NCBI GenBank assembly: GCA_030998015.1
Contig: JARWMV010000007.1
Span: forward strand, 310,001-374,000
DNA length: 64,000 nt
Direction of reading: 5' to 3'
Source of the DNA: Ceratorhiza oryzae-sativae
Taxonomy: Eukaryota > Basidiomycota > Agaricomycetes > Cantharellales > Ceratobasidiaceae
This document shows, piece by piece, positions 12,137 to 22,038 of the stretch. How positions within the stretch are numbered: the first letter of the stretch is position 1; every line of letters begins with the position of its first letter. Under the pieces are notes generated by a model, which was given only the letters and a program-made list of their open reading frames with translations, was not told where the DNA came from and ran no database searches. The translations under genes and the position numbers were made by a program.

Positions 12137-12838
12137 CTGAATTATTATTAATTTTTCGGTCCAATATTTCGTTATGAAATTTGTCAAGAGTGATCTTGTG
12201 GATGTTTATCGTAGAAATGCGGCTGGCCGGTTTAATTTGAAAACAAACATAATCAAAGGACTTCAGGGTGGATGTTTTTGCTGTTTGGCGTGAGGTGGCG
12301 CTGCTTCGAATGTTGAGTTAGTCAGGTTTTTGACCACACCAATACTATTCTAGTTTGCACTGCTGTTCTGCATAGATCAAAATTTAGGTTTCGCGCCGTT
12401 TTTTGTGTTCCCCGGGCCCGGGAATCTGATTCTGATTCTGGCCAAAATAGTACTTTGCTCCGCTATGGTGTCAGTTACGAAGCTCCTGGCCTGATTATCA
12501 GGGCGCGCGAACGACTTGTCGTTGAATCCAAAAGAGTATAATTCCTGTTTCAGATAAATTTGGCGGGTGCTTGGATGTTAACCGATTGAATAGGCCCTTT
12601 CGGGCTCATCTTGCCCTATCGCAGTGCTACTGCCAAGATAATGGCAGAAACGAAACAAATCAATCTACAGAAAGAAAGTCTGAGAAATCAGAGTCTGTGG
12701 CGTTGCCATCCTGCTTGGATGTCTGCCAAGGCTCTCTCCCCTCGGATCGATCGATCATGCCAATTCCTGCGATTGTTTTGTTACCATTTATCTCTCTGCA
12801 AAAACGGTAGGTGTAATGACATGCAATGCTAAGTTGTT
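12137..12838. other. Intergenic region after lipase 1
   Basis: No supported coding region. It holds the lipase 1 3' flank and, probably, the promoter of the small gene at 12839. Short repeats such as gattctgattctg near 12427 were seen but have no clear meaning. Confidence 0.4.
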
Positions 12839-13445
12839 ATGCCATTACGCTGGTATCATTCGGGGCCATGGCACCATCACTATACTCCCAGTTTTCATTA
12901 CCCCACTTTACACCTAATTGCGCCTTATTATCCCCACAGGTTTTTGCCGAGCTATTGCCAATTTGAGTACTTCGTGCGGAACGACCATCGGTATTTATTT
13001 GATACAAGTGCAAGCGGATCGTTAATTTTATCTGAAACAGCAATCAAGAATATTAAGGTATTCTTGTGATTCGCATAGAAACAAGCACCATCAGTCGAAC
13101 ATTCCGAGACGATTTTAGGTCATGCTCGACCTCATGGTTCACTCGAACTCGAAACTTGAGGCCATTCCGACGATTACCATCTATGACATGCTGCGGGTTT
13201 ATCTGGAACGCGATAGCATAATCTACCTCAGCCGTCTTCCGCTTGATTACGCACGTGTTCTATCCAAGTTAGGCGACGGACATCAGCTGCCAGATGTAAC
13301 GTGTGGCTGGTACCACGAGACCGACGAGTACCCTAGTGATTCAGCCAGCACGAGACCATCGTATGACCAGGACGCGACCGACCGCGCTGCTGAACGGAAT
13401 CTGTCGCTGGATTCCATGCCACCTTATGGTAGTATGCCACTTTAG
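12839..13445 (+). CDS. Hypothetical protein, two exons, unrecognised
   Basis: Two frames join well through a GT-AG intron at 13058-13118: exon 1 reads ...EYFVRNDHRYLFDTSASGS... and exon 2 reads VMLDLMVHSNSKLEAIPT...DMLRVYLERDSIIYLSRLP. The joined product is about 180 residues, with a His/Tyr-rich N-terminus and an acidic Ser-rich C-terminus (DEYPSDSAST). I recognise no domain or catalytic motif. The ATG at 12839 is the first in frame, but an upstream exon is possible because a good acceptor (ccccacag) precedes FLPSYCQFEY near 12940. It sits between lipase copies 1 and 2 on the same strand and is not similar to them. It may be a real small gene or a remnant. Confidence 0.4.
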
Positions 13446-13704
13446 GCAGGATCTTTGACGTTCGAACTGTGCGCTTAATGCTTGGCCCGTCCAAACTGCT
13501 CGGCTTCTTCTTATCCGAAACTTGGCATGTTGTCGAAGATCCTTGTCCTTTCTGCTTTGGATAATTCTCCGGCCATAAAGGGCAGCGTCGGAAATGGTGT
13601 ATTAACAGGACTTTGGACACACTGTTCCTGCTCCCTCTAGTGGGACGACTATCACTCGTTTCAGGCCGTCTCTCTCTGCTCGTTCTTGTACCATAAGTCA
13701 CACC

Positions 13705-15055
13705 ATGCTCCCGAAAATTAGCGCTGTGCTCTTCTTTGCTGTGGCTGCCGTGGCTCTGCCATCCCCCGTTCCACGAGCTGGAGTCAGTGCTTTGAGCGCT
13801 TCACAGATAGCTTCTTACAAACCCTATGCGTGAGTCTTAAAGCCTTGCCTAAGAGATAAAATTACTGATTCCTGGCAAAAAGTTTGCTATCCCGCGCAGG
13901 ATACTGTCCGGCCAGTAAAACCGCCACTTGGTCATGTGGCGGTACGTATATTCCTAGCACTTCGTGACGAACAGATTATTCTAATACCATCATTTTAGCC
14001 CCCTGCTCCGATATTCCTGGATTTGTTCCTTACGCTACTGGAGGAGATGGGGTGGTCACACCATTTTGTATGCAGGCTTACTTTCAGTCAATCACACCAC
14101 TCAATCACACCACTAACTAATACAATTTTAAGGGTTTGTTGGCTACCACCCAACTCTTAAATCTGTTGTCGTCAGTAATCAGGGGACCGACCCATCCAAA
14201 ATGTACGCCTTTTGGGTCTATTTGTGGCCCTATCTAACTTATTATCAAATATATAGCGTCCCATTGTTGATCGACGGTGATTTTCGCCTTGATTCACTTG
14301 ATACCACGCTTTTCCCTGGAATTTCTTCCTCGGTTAAAACACACAACGGTCCGTAGCCCATCAAAGGCCAACTCACGTCACCACTCAACTATAACAACCA
14401 CAGGATTTCAGGAAGCTCAAAAGCGGTCGGCCACGGCAAAACTCGCTGCTATCAAAAAGGCAATGTCTGAAAGGAGCACTTCGCTGGTTACGCTTACTGG
14501 ACATAGTCTTGGGGGTGCAATCACGCTCATTGACGCATTGTACTTGACTTACAACCTACCATCTGCGACTCTCAAAGTCGTCACTCATGGAATGCCTCGT
14601 GTTGGAAATCCAGAGTTCGCGAATCTAGTCGACTCTAGGGTCTGTATAATCCCTCCTGCGAGTTGAAACATGGACTAATGCCCCTATTACAGATCAAAGA
14701 TCTCGCTCACATCAACAACAAAAAGGACATTGTTCCCATCGTTCCTGGTAGATTCTTAGGGTTCTCTCACCCATCAGGTAAATAATTGGTAGTATGCTTA
14801 TAAAGTACGTTCAATAACATATCTCGTGGCGTTGTTCCAGGGGAGAAGCACATCTTGGGCACTGGGAATTGGGTGGCTTGTGCTGGACAAGATAACACTG
14901 ACGCATCATGCACGATTGGGACGGTATCCAACGTTCTTGTTGGCGATCTCAACGACCACGGTATGTCATATATGCTCATTGTTGCTTGCTTGCGACTTGA
15001 TTTATTTTTGCGAATAGGTGGACCATATGAGGGCGTTTCGATAGGAAGCTGTTAA
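13705..15055 (+). CDS. Secreted class-3 lipase, copy 2 of the tandem array
   Basis: Same architecture as copy 1: signal peptide (MLPKISAVLFFAVAAVALP), Cys-containing N-terminal part (AGYCPASKT, TWSCG), elbow GHSLGG, Asp in KKDIVPIVP and a C-terminal motif GGPYEG before the final Cys and TAA. Nine exons are read, with introns at the same positions as copy 1. The intron after KTHNG has a normal GT donor here (gtccgt), unlike the GC donor in copy 1. An ORF starting at 14277 covers part of the core but reads through an intron and is not a separate gene. Identity to copy 1 is visibly high in the elbow region and lower in the signal peptide. Extracellular ester hydrolysis is inferred from the family. 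Confidence 0.87.
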
Positions 15056-15642
15056 GGGGGGCTACGCTTCCAATGAGCAGGGCTTCGTTTCGTAATTATT
15101 TCACTAGGCTTTCATTATGTATTGAATCATCTTGTGGAAGTGAAATTAGGTTCAATCAAAACTATCGCCCGCCGCGATTTAAGTTTGAGCCAGAATCGCC
15201 TCATCTCACATGCATTTTTGTGTATTCGTCCGCACTCGTATTGTCACTGCACCAAGTAATCCCTTTTGCTCCCGTGTATGGCGGAGATTTCGTCAAACCT
15301 GGTCATGCAATCCATAGCTTTTCGTTGCGACAGCATATGCGTTTGAATGCCAAGGGCAACGATAGACATGACATGTCTTCTCGTCGCTCGGCATTGCTCT
15401 CATGTCGCTTGTTTGCGGGTAAAAATCCTTCGCGGCAGCCGAGCTCAGATGATCTCTCTTCCCGACCAATCTTGGATATCCCGAGAACTTTCCAACCATG
15501 CGTGCGAGCTCTAATTCTGAGCTTCTCTGATATGACGTACGTTTGGGGGAATGGAAGTCTCAATACAACATCTCCTTATATATGCCGTTCCGGTTGCCTA
15601 TAAAGATGCCATGATGCTGGATTTGTCCCCCCTAGGGCGAAG
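15056..15642. other. Intergenic region between lipase copies 2 and 3
   Basis: No supported gene. A 176-codon open frame at 15073-15603 has no domain, splice support or family resemblance and overlaps promoter sequence. TATA-like sequence lies at 15577-15583, about 60 bp before the copy 3 ATG. Confidence 0.45.
15577..15583 (+). promoter_or_regulatory. TATA-like element of lipase 3
   Basis: TATATAT about 60 bp upstream of the copy 3 ATG (15643). A second TATAAAG follows at about 15599. Either could serve as core promoter. Confidence 0.35.
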
Positions 15643-17023
15643 ATGTTTGGATTCGCGCTTCGGTTTCTTACTGGGCTTCTCCTCTCCACGTTGGTCGCCG
15701 GTTCGCCCATCGAACGAGCTGGCGTAACGACGCTATCTACGTCCGAGATCGGGTCTTATGGAATATACGCGTATGTTTCGTTATGGGTTGATTGTCCAAT
15801 ATCCTGCTAAGCGCGAGCAGGAAATTCGCTCGGGCTGCTTATTGTCCGGCGACTAAGACAGCAACGTGGACTTGCGGCGGTATGCATGCCTTCATGGCTT
15901 ATTTCATCGCTGACATGAGTCGGCCGCTGTAGAGGCCTGTCGTAATATCACCGATTTTACACCGTATGCCTCGGGGGGAGATGGAGCGGCTGTTCCTTAC
16001 TGTGAGTTATCGAATATTATGACCAGAGTAATTGACATACGTCGATTGAAGGGTATATTGGTTATCATGCTGGGACCAAGTCGGTAGTTGTAGGAAACCA
16101 GGGTACAGACGGCTCCAAGATGTACGTTCAGTGCCTGGATGGAGTCGCATTCCTCTGATTTAGTATGTAGCATACCAATTCTCACGGACGCCAACATATT
16201 CCTAAGGTCTCTCAACTCGACCAAATTCCCTGGAGTAACGAGTTCGGTCAAAGGGCATAGTGGTACGTAAATTCCATAAATCCCAATGACACAACTGGAG
16301 CTATGAGTAGGATTTGTAATTGCTCAAGAGGCGGCCGCAGAAGTTAAATTGGCTGCGATCAAATCGACCATGACAAGGGCTGGTACAAACTCTGTGACAT
16401 TTATTGGACATAGTCTGGGTTAGTGTTAAAAACACTCGCTCGGTTTGGGTACCATCGGCGCTGATTTGCAAATATTTTAGGAGCGGCGATTTCGCTGATT
16501 GACTCGTTATATGTAAGGTTGAGTATACCTTCCGCGAAGATCAAGGTTGTGACGCACGGGATGCCGCGAGTGGGAAATGGCGCGTTTGCCGACCTTATGG
16601 ATTCCCAAGTGAGAAGAGATCCTGGTCGGGAAACCAATTAGAATACTGAACCCCTTCAGGTACCTGATTTGGCTCATATCAATAACAAGAAAGATATTGT
16701 TCCCATTATTCCTCCACGTTTCCTTGGGTTTGCTCATCCTTCCGGTGAGCCTTGCATTTTTTTCTTATCATACTCCCTTGGTTATCCGTTTGATTCAGGA
16801 GAAAAGCATATACTGAGTCCCGGGTCCTGGGTGGCATGTGCTGGTCAAGACAACAGCGATAGCTCGTGCATCGTCGGGGCTGTTCCGACTATTTTGAATG
16901 GCAACGGAAGTGACCATGGTGAGACATCTGATCCTCTCCGTGTCAAGCACCACGCTCAGTCATGTTGTCCTGTTAGTCGGACCATATGAAGGTGTTTACA
17001 TGGGATCCGACTATTGCACATGA
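15643..17023 (+). CDS. Secreted class-3 lipase, copy 3 (most diverged, extra intron)
   Basis: The signal peptide (MFGFALRFLTGLLLSTLVAG) is followed by the same core: AAYCPATKT and TWTCG, the nucleophile elbow GHSLG, KKDIVPIIPPRF for the Asp, and a C-terminal motif VGPYEG before the TGA at 17021-17023. It shares the eight intron positions of copies 1 and 2 and has one more, 16419-16480, which splits the codon just after the GHSL of the elbow. The second glycine of the usual GHSLGG is Ala here (GHSLGAA). It is the most divergent copy, so it either separated first or is under relaxed constraint. A secreted ester hydrolase is inferred. Confidence 0.84.
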
Positions 17024-17487
17024 TCGTTTTATATTTGGTCCGGCAATTGAATTGTATGAATAAAGTGGTTATTAAATTGGGGGCTCGGGGTTCAACCGAA
17101 ACGTAGTGAATATATGCGTTCCATCTCTGCTTAAATCCATCAGTAGGCATGCCAATCGACTCGAAATCTCGGCAGAAATGTGTTCCAGCAGTATTCGTGT
17201 TGACCACCCCAATGGCGTCAATCAACTTCGCTCCTTAGCTTATCCCCACCCTCCATCCAAAAGCGGAAATGATATGCACGCATGGAGCCACCTCGTGTTA
17301 CCAATGTGGGAGCGAGCTTATCATCGCCTCGCGGACGTCGGCTTGCACCTGATCGTAACCACCACTCTCGTCCGCACGACACTCCCGTCCTCGCGAGCAG
17401 CAACCAAGGTGTGTGTGTCAAGTAATATAGGTTCGGACAAGAGAGGAAAGCAAATTGTAACATGCCACTTTGATCGGCCGAGTCAGG
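17024..17487. other. Intergenic region after lipase 3
   Basis: Nothing beyond flanking sequence is seen. Open frames on both strands lack splice context and domains. Confidence 0.45.
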
Positions 17488-17987
17488 ATGCTCGACATTG
17501 CTTCGTACATTGCACCTGCGATCGCCGAGTTGGGGAGCATGCTAGCTGCCCCGATTATTGCTGCTGCGTTGCTCGCAGCGGTGGGTGGCGGAGCGTTGGA
17601 TGATACGATCATCAAGTTTGAAGGTGTGTTGCGGTTGACGCACAGCTACAGCGAAAATAACTTGATCCGAACAAAGATTCATTTCTCCGATGGTGGCGGG
17701 ATGTCGCCCAGCGAAAGCGCCCGCTGCTCATCACTGCCGACGGGGACAAGTCTGACCGACACCACGAAGTCCCCGCACCAAGCGAGCCACCCGTTCCAAC
17801 TCCTCCAGAATTTGAGCAGCTCGAAATGACAGCTCGAAGAGACCGGCGCAAGACAATGGCTGAAGAGGCTGTCGCGAGTTTTGGGAGCAAACCCGCTTCA
17901 TCTCGGAGCCCACCTCGAAGCCCACCTCGTGTGATTGGGACGAGACGCAGGAGGAGCAGGGGGAACTCGCAGTGGATATGGAGATGA
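17488..17987 (+). CDS. Small hypothetical protein with N-terminal hydrophobic segment and basic tail
   Basis: Exon 1 encodes MLDIASYIAPAIAELGSML followed by a strongly hydrophobic AAPIIAAALLAAVGGGA run, a probable membrane anchor. A GT-AG intron at 17624-17676 joins it to an exon reading DSFLRWWRDVAQRKRPLL, a Pro/Glu-rich linker, then a basic Ser/Arg/Pro tail (SRSPPRSPPR, RRRRSRG). The product is about 148 residues. Reading through the intron gives a different frame that ends early. No family is recognised. The layout, membrane segment then basic tail, resembles small single-pass proteins, but no function can be named. Confidence 0.42.
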
Positions 17988-18318
17988 ACGGGTTCCAGAG
18001 CTAGTCTCTAGATAAGAGTGTGGAAGCATAAGCGTCCGTTAAGCTATTTGGGTTCCGTTGATGTGCTCTCATGAATGTATCAATACAAACGCTGCTCAGA
18101 ATGTCATTTCCATCTTTCATCGTTTAATTTTTACAGAAAGATTCGGGGGCGAAGGGCGGAAGTGATAGAACTACCGAGCGACAGTGTGCGCACGACAACA
18201 CGAATTAGAGGCCAAGGAGTTGAGCCAGCGTCGGGGTAGCGGCCGATCACGTGCCCAATTCGGAACTTCCCCGCGTTTTGTTCTTGACCACAACCGTCAT
18301 AGCCAGCCACCTGCGGAA
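17988..18318. other. Intergenic region before the PQ-loop gene
   Basis: About 330 bp with no supported feature; it probably holds the promoter of the gene at 18319. Confidence 0.4.
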
Positions 18319-19623
18319 ATGCTGGACAATTACGGAGGCTGCAAACCTGTGGGTATTAATATTGCTGGAGATATTCTACAAATCTAAATGGTCAATTCCA
18401 GCATCATGATTCCTTTACGCTCGTCTTGTCATCGGGACTTATAATCGGTCTAATTATTTCATACCTGCCTCAAGTGAGTTTTCTCGCCCACTGTTCCTGC
18501 CTCGGAAGTTGACATCATACGCGCAGCATCTTCGCATCATCAACGCCAAATCATCCGAAGGCCTGAGCCCGTGGTACCTGCTACTTGGCAGCACGTCGTC
18601 CGCAGCTGGGTTTCTCAACGTGTGAGTTGAGAACGCTCGATGACCGGGTGATGTGCTGAACGAGGGCGTTGGGCAGTGTAACTCTCCAATGGGGAGTTAT
18701 CAAGTGTTGTAAAGAGCTGGTTAGTCGTTCTTTGGCAGGTGCTCCGGCTTCTGCCGAGCTGACGCGCGCTCTAGTCCAAAGGTGCTTGCATCGAGTCCGT
18801 GCTTGGCATAATCCAAGTATTCTTCCAATGGTTCATGTTCTCGGCCATGTACGTCTCTATTCCCTTTTTTCTGTCCAACTAGCTGACACGAATTGGTTAG
18901 CTTTGTCCTATACCTTATCTACTTTCCGTCCCACCTGAAGTACATCACGGTCAAGCCCCAACCGCATCCTGATCACCCGGCCGCATGTGACTGCGAAGTG
19001 TGCGAAATTGCACGAAAGGGTGAATATGAGGAGTCGACAACCGAGTGGAAGATGAGCGTCGTGTTGGCGTGTGTGGTCGTTGCTCATTTGTATGTTGTCC
19101 TCGCCTTTGCATTTCACTTGCTAATTACGGACACCAAACAGCTTGATCTCACTCTTTACGACATTCTTCATTGTGTTATACGACACTCGTCCTCTGGGAG
19201 ACCATAGCAGCCCACCAGACCCACGCATCAGCCTCTGGGCAACGTTCCTTGGCCTATCTTCCACCATCCTCTGTGCGATTCAATACACGCCCCAGCTGTA
19301 CAGAACTTGGCATGCCAAAACTGTCGGTTCGCTCAGCATCACGATGATGTGTATCCAGACACCCGGTGCCGTATTGATGGTTTTGAGCATTGCACTGAGG
19401 TACGTCCAACTTTAGCCTTTGATTGAACCGACCCATCTCACAGGAGTCTAGGGAGGGCACAGACTGGACATCTTGGGCCATGTTCGCAATGGCAGGCTTT
19501 ATGCAAGGCTTGCTGCTCATCATGTGTCTGGCCTGGAAACGGCGCCAATCCCGGCTCGGAATCGACGATTACGGCCGGCCGCTTGCCGGTGAGCGTGCGC
19601 CGCTGTTGGCTGACGCGCGGTAG
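18319..19623 (+). CDS. PQ-loop repeat membrane protein (cystinosin/Ypq-like fold)
   Basis: Two PQ-loop motifs are plain: SYLPQHLRIINAKSSEG near the N-terminus and QYTPQLYRTWHAKTVGS near the C-terminus. Hydrophobic segments between them suit the seven-helix topology. Introns at 18349-18401, 18474-18526, 18622-18676, 18720-18774, 18849-18900, 19090-19141 and 19400-19451 keep the frame throughout. The start at 18319 is chosen because its ten-codon first exon splices in phase onto HHDSFTLVLS. A Cys-rich loop (CDCEVCEIARKGEYE) lies in the middle. Family members carry amino acids or sugars out of vacuoles or lysosomes, or are of unknown substrate. The cargo here cannot be told from sequence. Confidence 0.8.
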
Positions 19624-20649
19624 ACGCTTTTGTCAGAGCGAACGCAGGCCAGTGTGGGGGATTGGGTGTCATGGTTAATGCAACGAGTCTTGTTGATGCG
19701 ACTCGGTTCTAGCAGTCTTTCAGTCTGATGGGTTTTGTCCTGCCCGGATACCGAGCCGGGCAAGCCCCTTTTTTTTTACTTAATTTATGTTCATTGTTGT
19801 CGAGCGGGGCACGTTTAATCCGGAGTGGGTGAAAGGGGGGCTGAAACCTGTTCCGGTGGAGCTGCGGTAGTGCGTCTGTGCTTCCCAGGTTGTGTGAAAG
19901 GCGGCTACGTGCGCCACCCATTGCACCACCCCGTCCGCATGGTACTTTTCCCTGATGACCGCACGCCTCGATGCTGCGTTCCATCGCAAACGTGCGCCTA
20001 TCCCCCCCTTGGGACTGGCGCTGGCCATCCGACCATCAACGGCAATCAGACGCCCGCTGCTTTTTTTTTCCGTCCTCTATCTGCAAACTAAACTCTCAGG
20101 GAAGATGCGCAGATGCCTCGCGGAAAAATCGTGTTTGATTTATTTGACGTCCAGAGGTGCGCGTCCGACGGCCGAAGGAGGTTGATGACGAATGAGGGGG
20201 CGGATGATATCATGTCCTGAGAGCGAGGCGAACAAGATCGGGCCAGGGCGAACACGACACGAGGACAAAAACAGGATATAAATTTCTTCAGAGCGGCAAA
20301 AAGTTATTGTATAAGCTACTGGTACAGTTTAGACCGAACGGGGAATAGGAAACAAAAAAAAATAACAAAAATAAGGAACCATAAAGTGAACAAGAGAGAT
20401 TGAAGCATGCATTGCTGGCCAGGGATACATATGCATCGAGAGAAGAGTGGTGGAGAATCGTCAAGATCATTCGTCATAAGTGTGAGTCTGTCTGTATGAA
20501 TTCATCCAGGAGAAAAATCGTAAAAAAAATTAAATCGTGGCACCAGGTCGTTCCAGGAAAGTCAAAAGCGAATATTAACGATTAATTTGCTGAGGTTCGT
20601 CGTGCGCTGCACTCGATCGTGAAGAAAAGTCGTGAAAAAAGCGGGCAAT
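19624..20649. other. Intergenic region between convergent genes
   Basis: The PQ-loop gene ends at 19623 and the next gene ends on the other strand at 20650. The 1-kb gap holds T and A tracts around 19770, 20058 and 20350-20370 that may be polyadenylation-related. No gene or RNA is seen. Confidence 0.45.
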
Positions 20650-22038
20650 TTAAGTTTCAGGGTTCCGACGAGCCTCTTTGAGAAGTTCGCCTAGGCATTT
20701 GGCGACGACTGTGACGCCGTACCGAACCTTTTCGCGCTCCGAGGGCTCGACAATGTTGATCCATTTCTCATCCCATTCTTCAGGGCGCCTAGAGACATCG
20801 CCACAGTTAGCACCTGTGGCTCCACACTTGACTAGTTCAACTTACCACAACGACAGCGCACTCTTCAATCGTTCTTTTGGGCTCCGGTGTGGCGAATGGC
20901 TGGGCGAAAGCAAGAACTTTCGGATTCGCTCGTTTGTGAGGGATCGAGGCGAGTCGGGCTGGAACCCGACCGGCCAGGGGACGTTGTGGAAGGTCAAGGG
21001 GGTGGTGGGCGCCGAGGGGATAGGGGCTTGGAGGCCGGCCCAGCGACATTCGTAGGCAGTCCAAGCAGCGGCGGTGCGCATGCGTTCGTCGGTCTGGACG
21101 CTGGACTGGGTGCGCTGGCGATGGTGCTCCCTGTCCCTGTCCCTGTCCCGCTCTCGGTCTCGCTCACGGTCCCGGGGCTCTCTCTCACGCTCGCGATCAC
21201 GCTCACGGTCCCTGCCCCCCTCGCGCTCCCGGTCGCGTTCACGCGGTCGAGGGGCGTCTCGCTCGTCGGCCGCCTGGTACGGGCGCGAGTGCGAGGTGTG
21301 TGCGGCGGCGGTCGCGGGGCGGGCGGCGGCGGTGACGGGTCGGGTGGCGGGGACTGCAGCCGATGGACGGCGCTCGCGCACAAACTCGCGCGACGAGATG
21401 GGTGCGGCGGGGGCCGGGGCCGAGGCGGGGACTGCCGCAGACGGACGGCGCTCGCGCACGAAGCGGTCAGCCGACGACGACGAGGGGGGCGGCGGCGCAG
21501 CATGCGAGTGCTTCCGTTCCCGGCCAGGCGTGCGCAGTTCCTCGGCGGGGGGCTCGGCCTCGGCGGCAGCGATCGACGGTCGACGACGGGCAGAGGCGGC
21601 GAGGCGGCGGCGGCAGTCGAGCCCCATGGCCGCGACCCGGTCGATGCGCTCCTGGATCTGGCTCTCCTCGTGCCGCCAGATCTGCTCGGCATAGTCCCAG
21701 GCGGTGCGTGTGTGTCGGTCGGTGCGCGGGGTATTGGCTTTCGAGTGCAAGATCCGCTGGACCTCGCGTTGGAAGACGGCCTTTTCGTGTGCGAGGCGAG
21801 CGCCGATGGCATCTATGGCGGCCAGCAGCCGGGTCTCGTCCTTGGCAATCTGGTAGAGGATGGCGTCGAGGTGGGTGCGGGGGGAGACCTGGATGCGGTC
21901 CCGGTGCTGGGCGAGGCGTTGGGTGAGCGTGACGACGACGGCCTCTTCGCGCTCGATCTCGTCTTCTTCGCGGGCGAGGGCGGCCCAGGTGCGGGCGACG
22001 CTCTCGTGCTGTTGGCGGGCCCAGCCGTTGTAGTCCAT
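20650..22038 (-). CDS. RD-rich coiled-coil protein with conserved basidiomycete-type C-terminal domain, function unknown
   Basis: Two exons, 20846-22038 and 20650-20788, with a GT-AG intron at 20789-20845. The start MDYNGWARQQHES at 22038 is preferred to the upstream ATG at 22125, whose extra residues look like untranslated leader. Domains in order: a charged coiled coil (about residues 1-130), a low-complexity region with two copies of FVRERRPSAAVPA, an Arg/Asp/Glu dipeptide tract, then a compact C-terminal domain (HNVPWPVGFQPDSPRS, ERIRKFLLSPSHS, RPEEWDEKWINIV). From memory, similar C-terminal domains occur in unnamed basidiomycete proteins; I cannot verify this here. The RD tract resembles those of splicing or nuclear-speckle factors. 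Localisation and role are inference. Confidence 0.72.
21125..21250. repeat. Low-complexity tract encoding the Arg/Asp/Glu repeat
   Basis: Imperfect tandem repeats of a 6-bp unit (ctccct/cggtct type on the plus strand) encode alternating RE/RD dipeptides in the minus-strand gene. Such tracts change length by slippage, and they produce long false ORFs on the opposite strand. Confidence 0.65.

Noticed and set aside
14277..14666. Separate ORF with its own Met inside lipase 2
   Set aside because: It reads through an intron; the homologous exon plan of copy 1 shows that this is internal exon sequence.
15073..15603. 176-codon plus-strand ORF between lipases 2 and 3
   Set aside because: No domain, no splice support, and it covers the promoter region of lipase 3.
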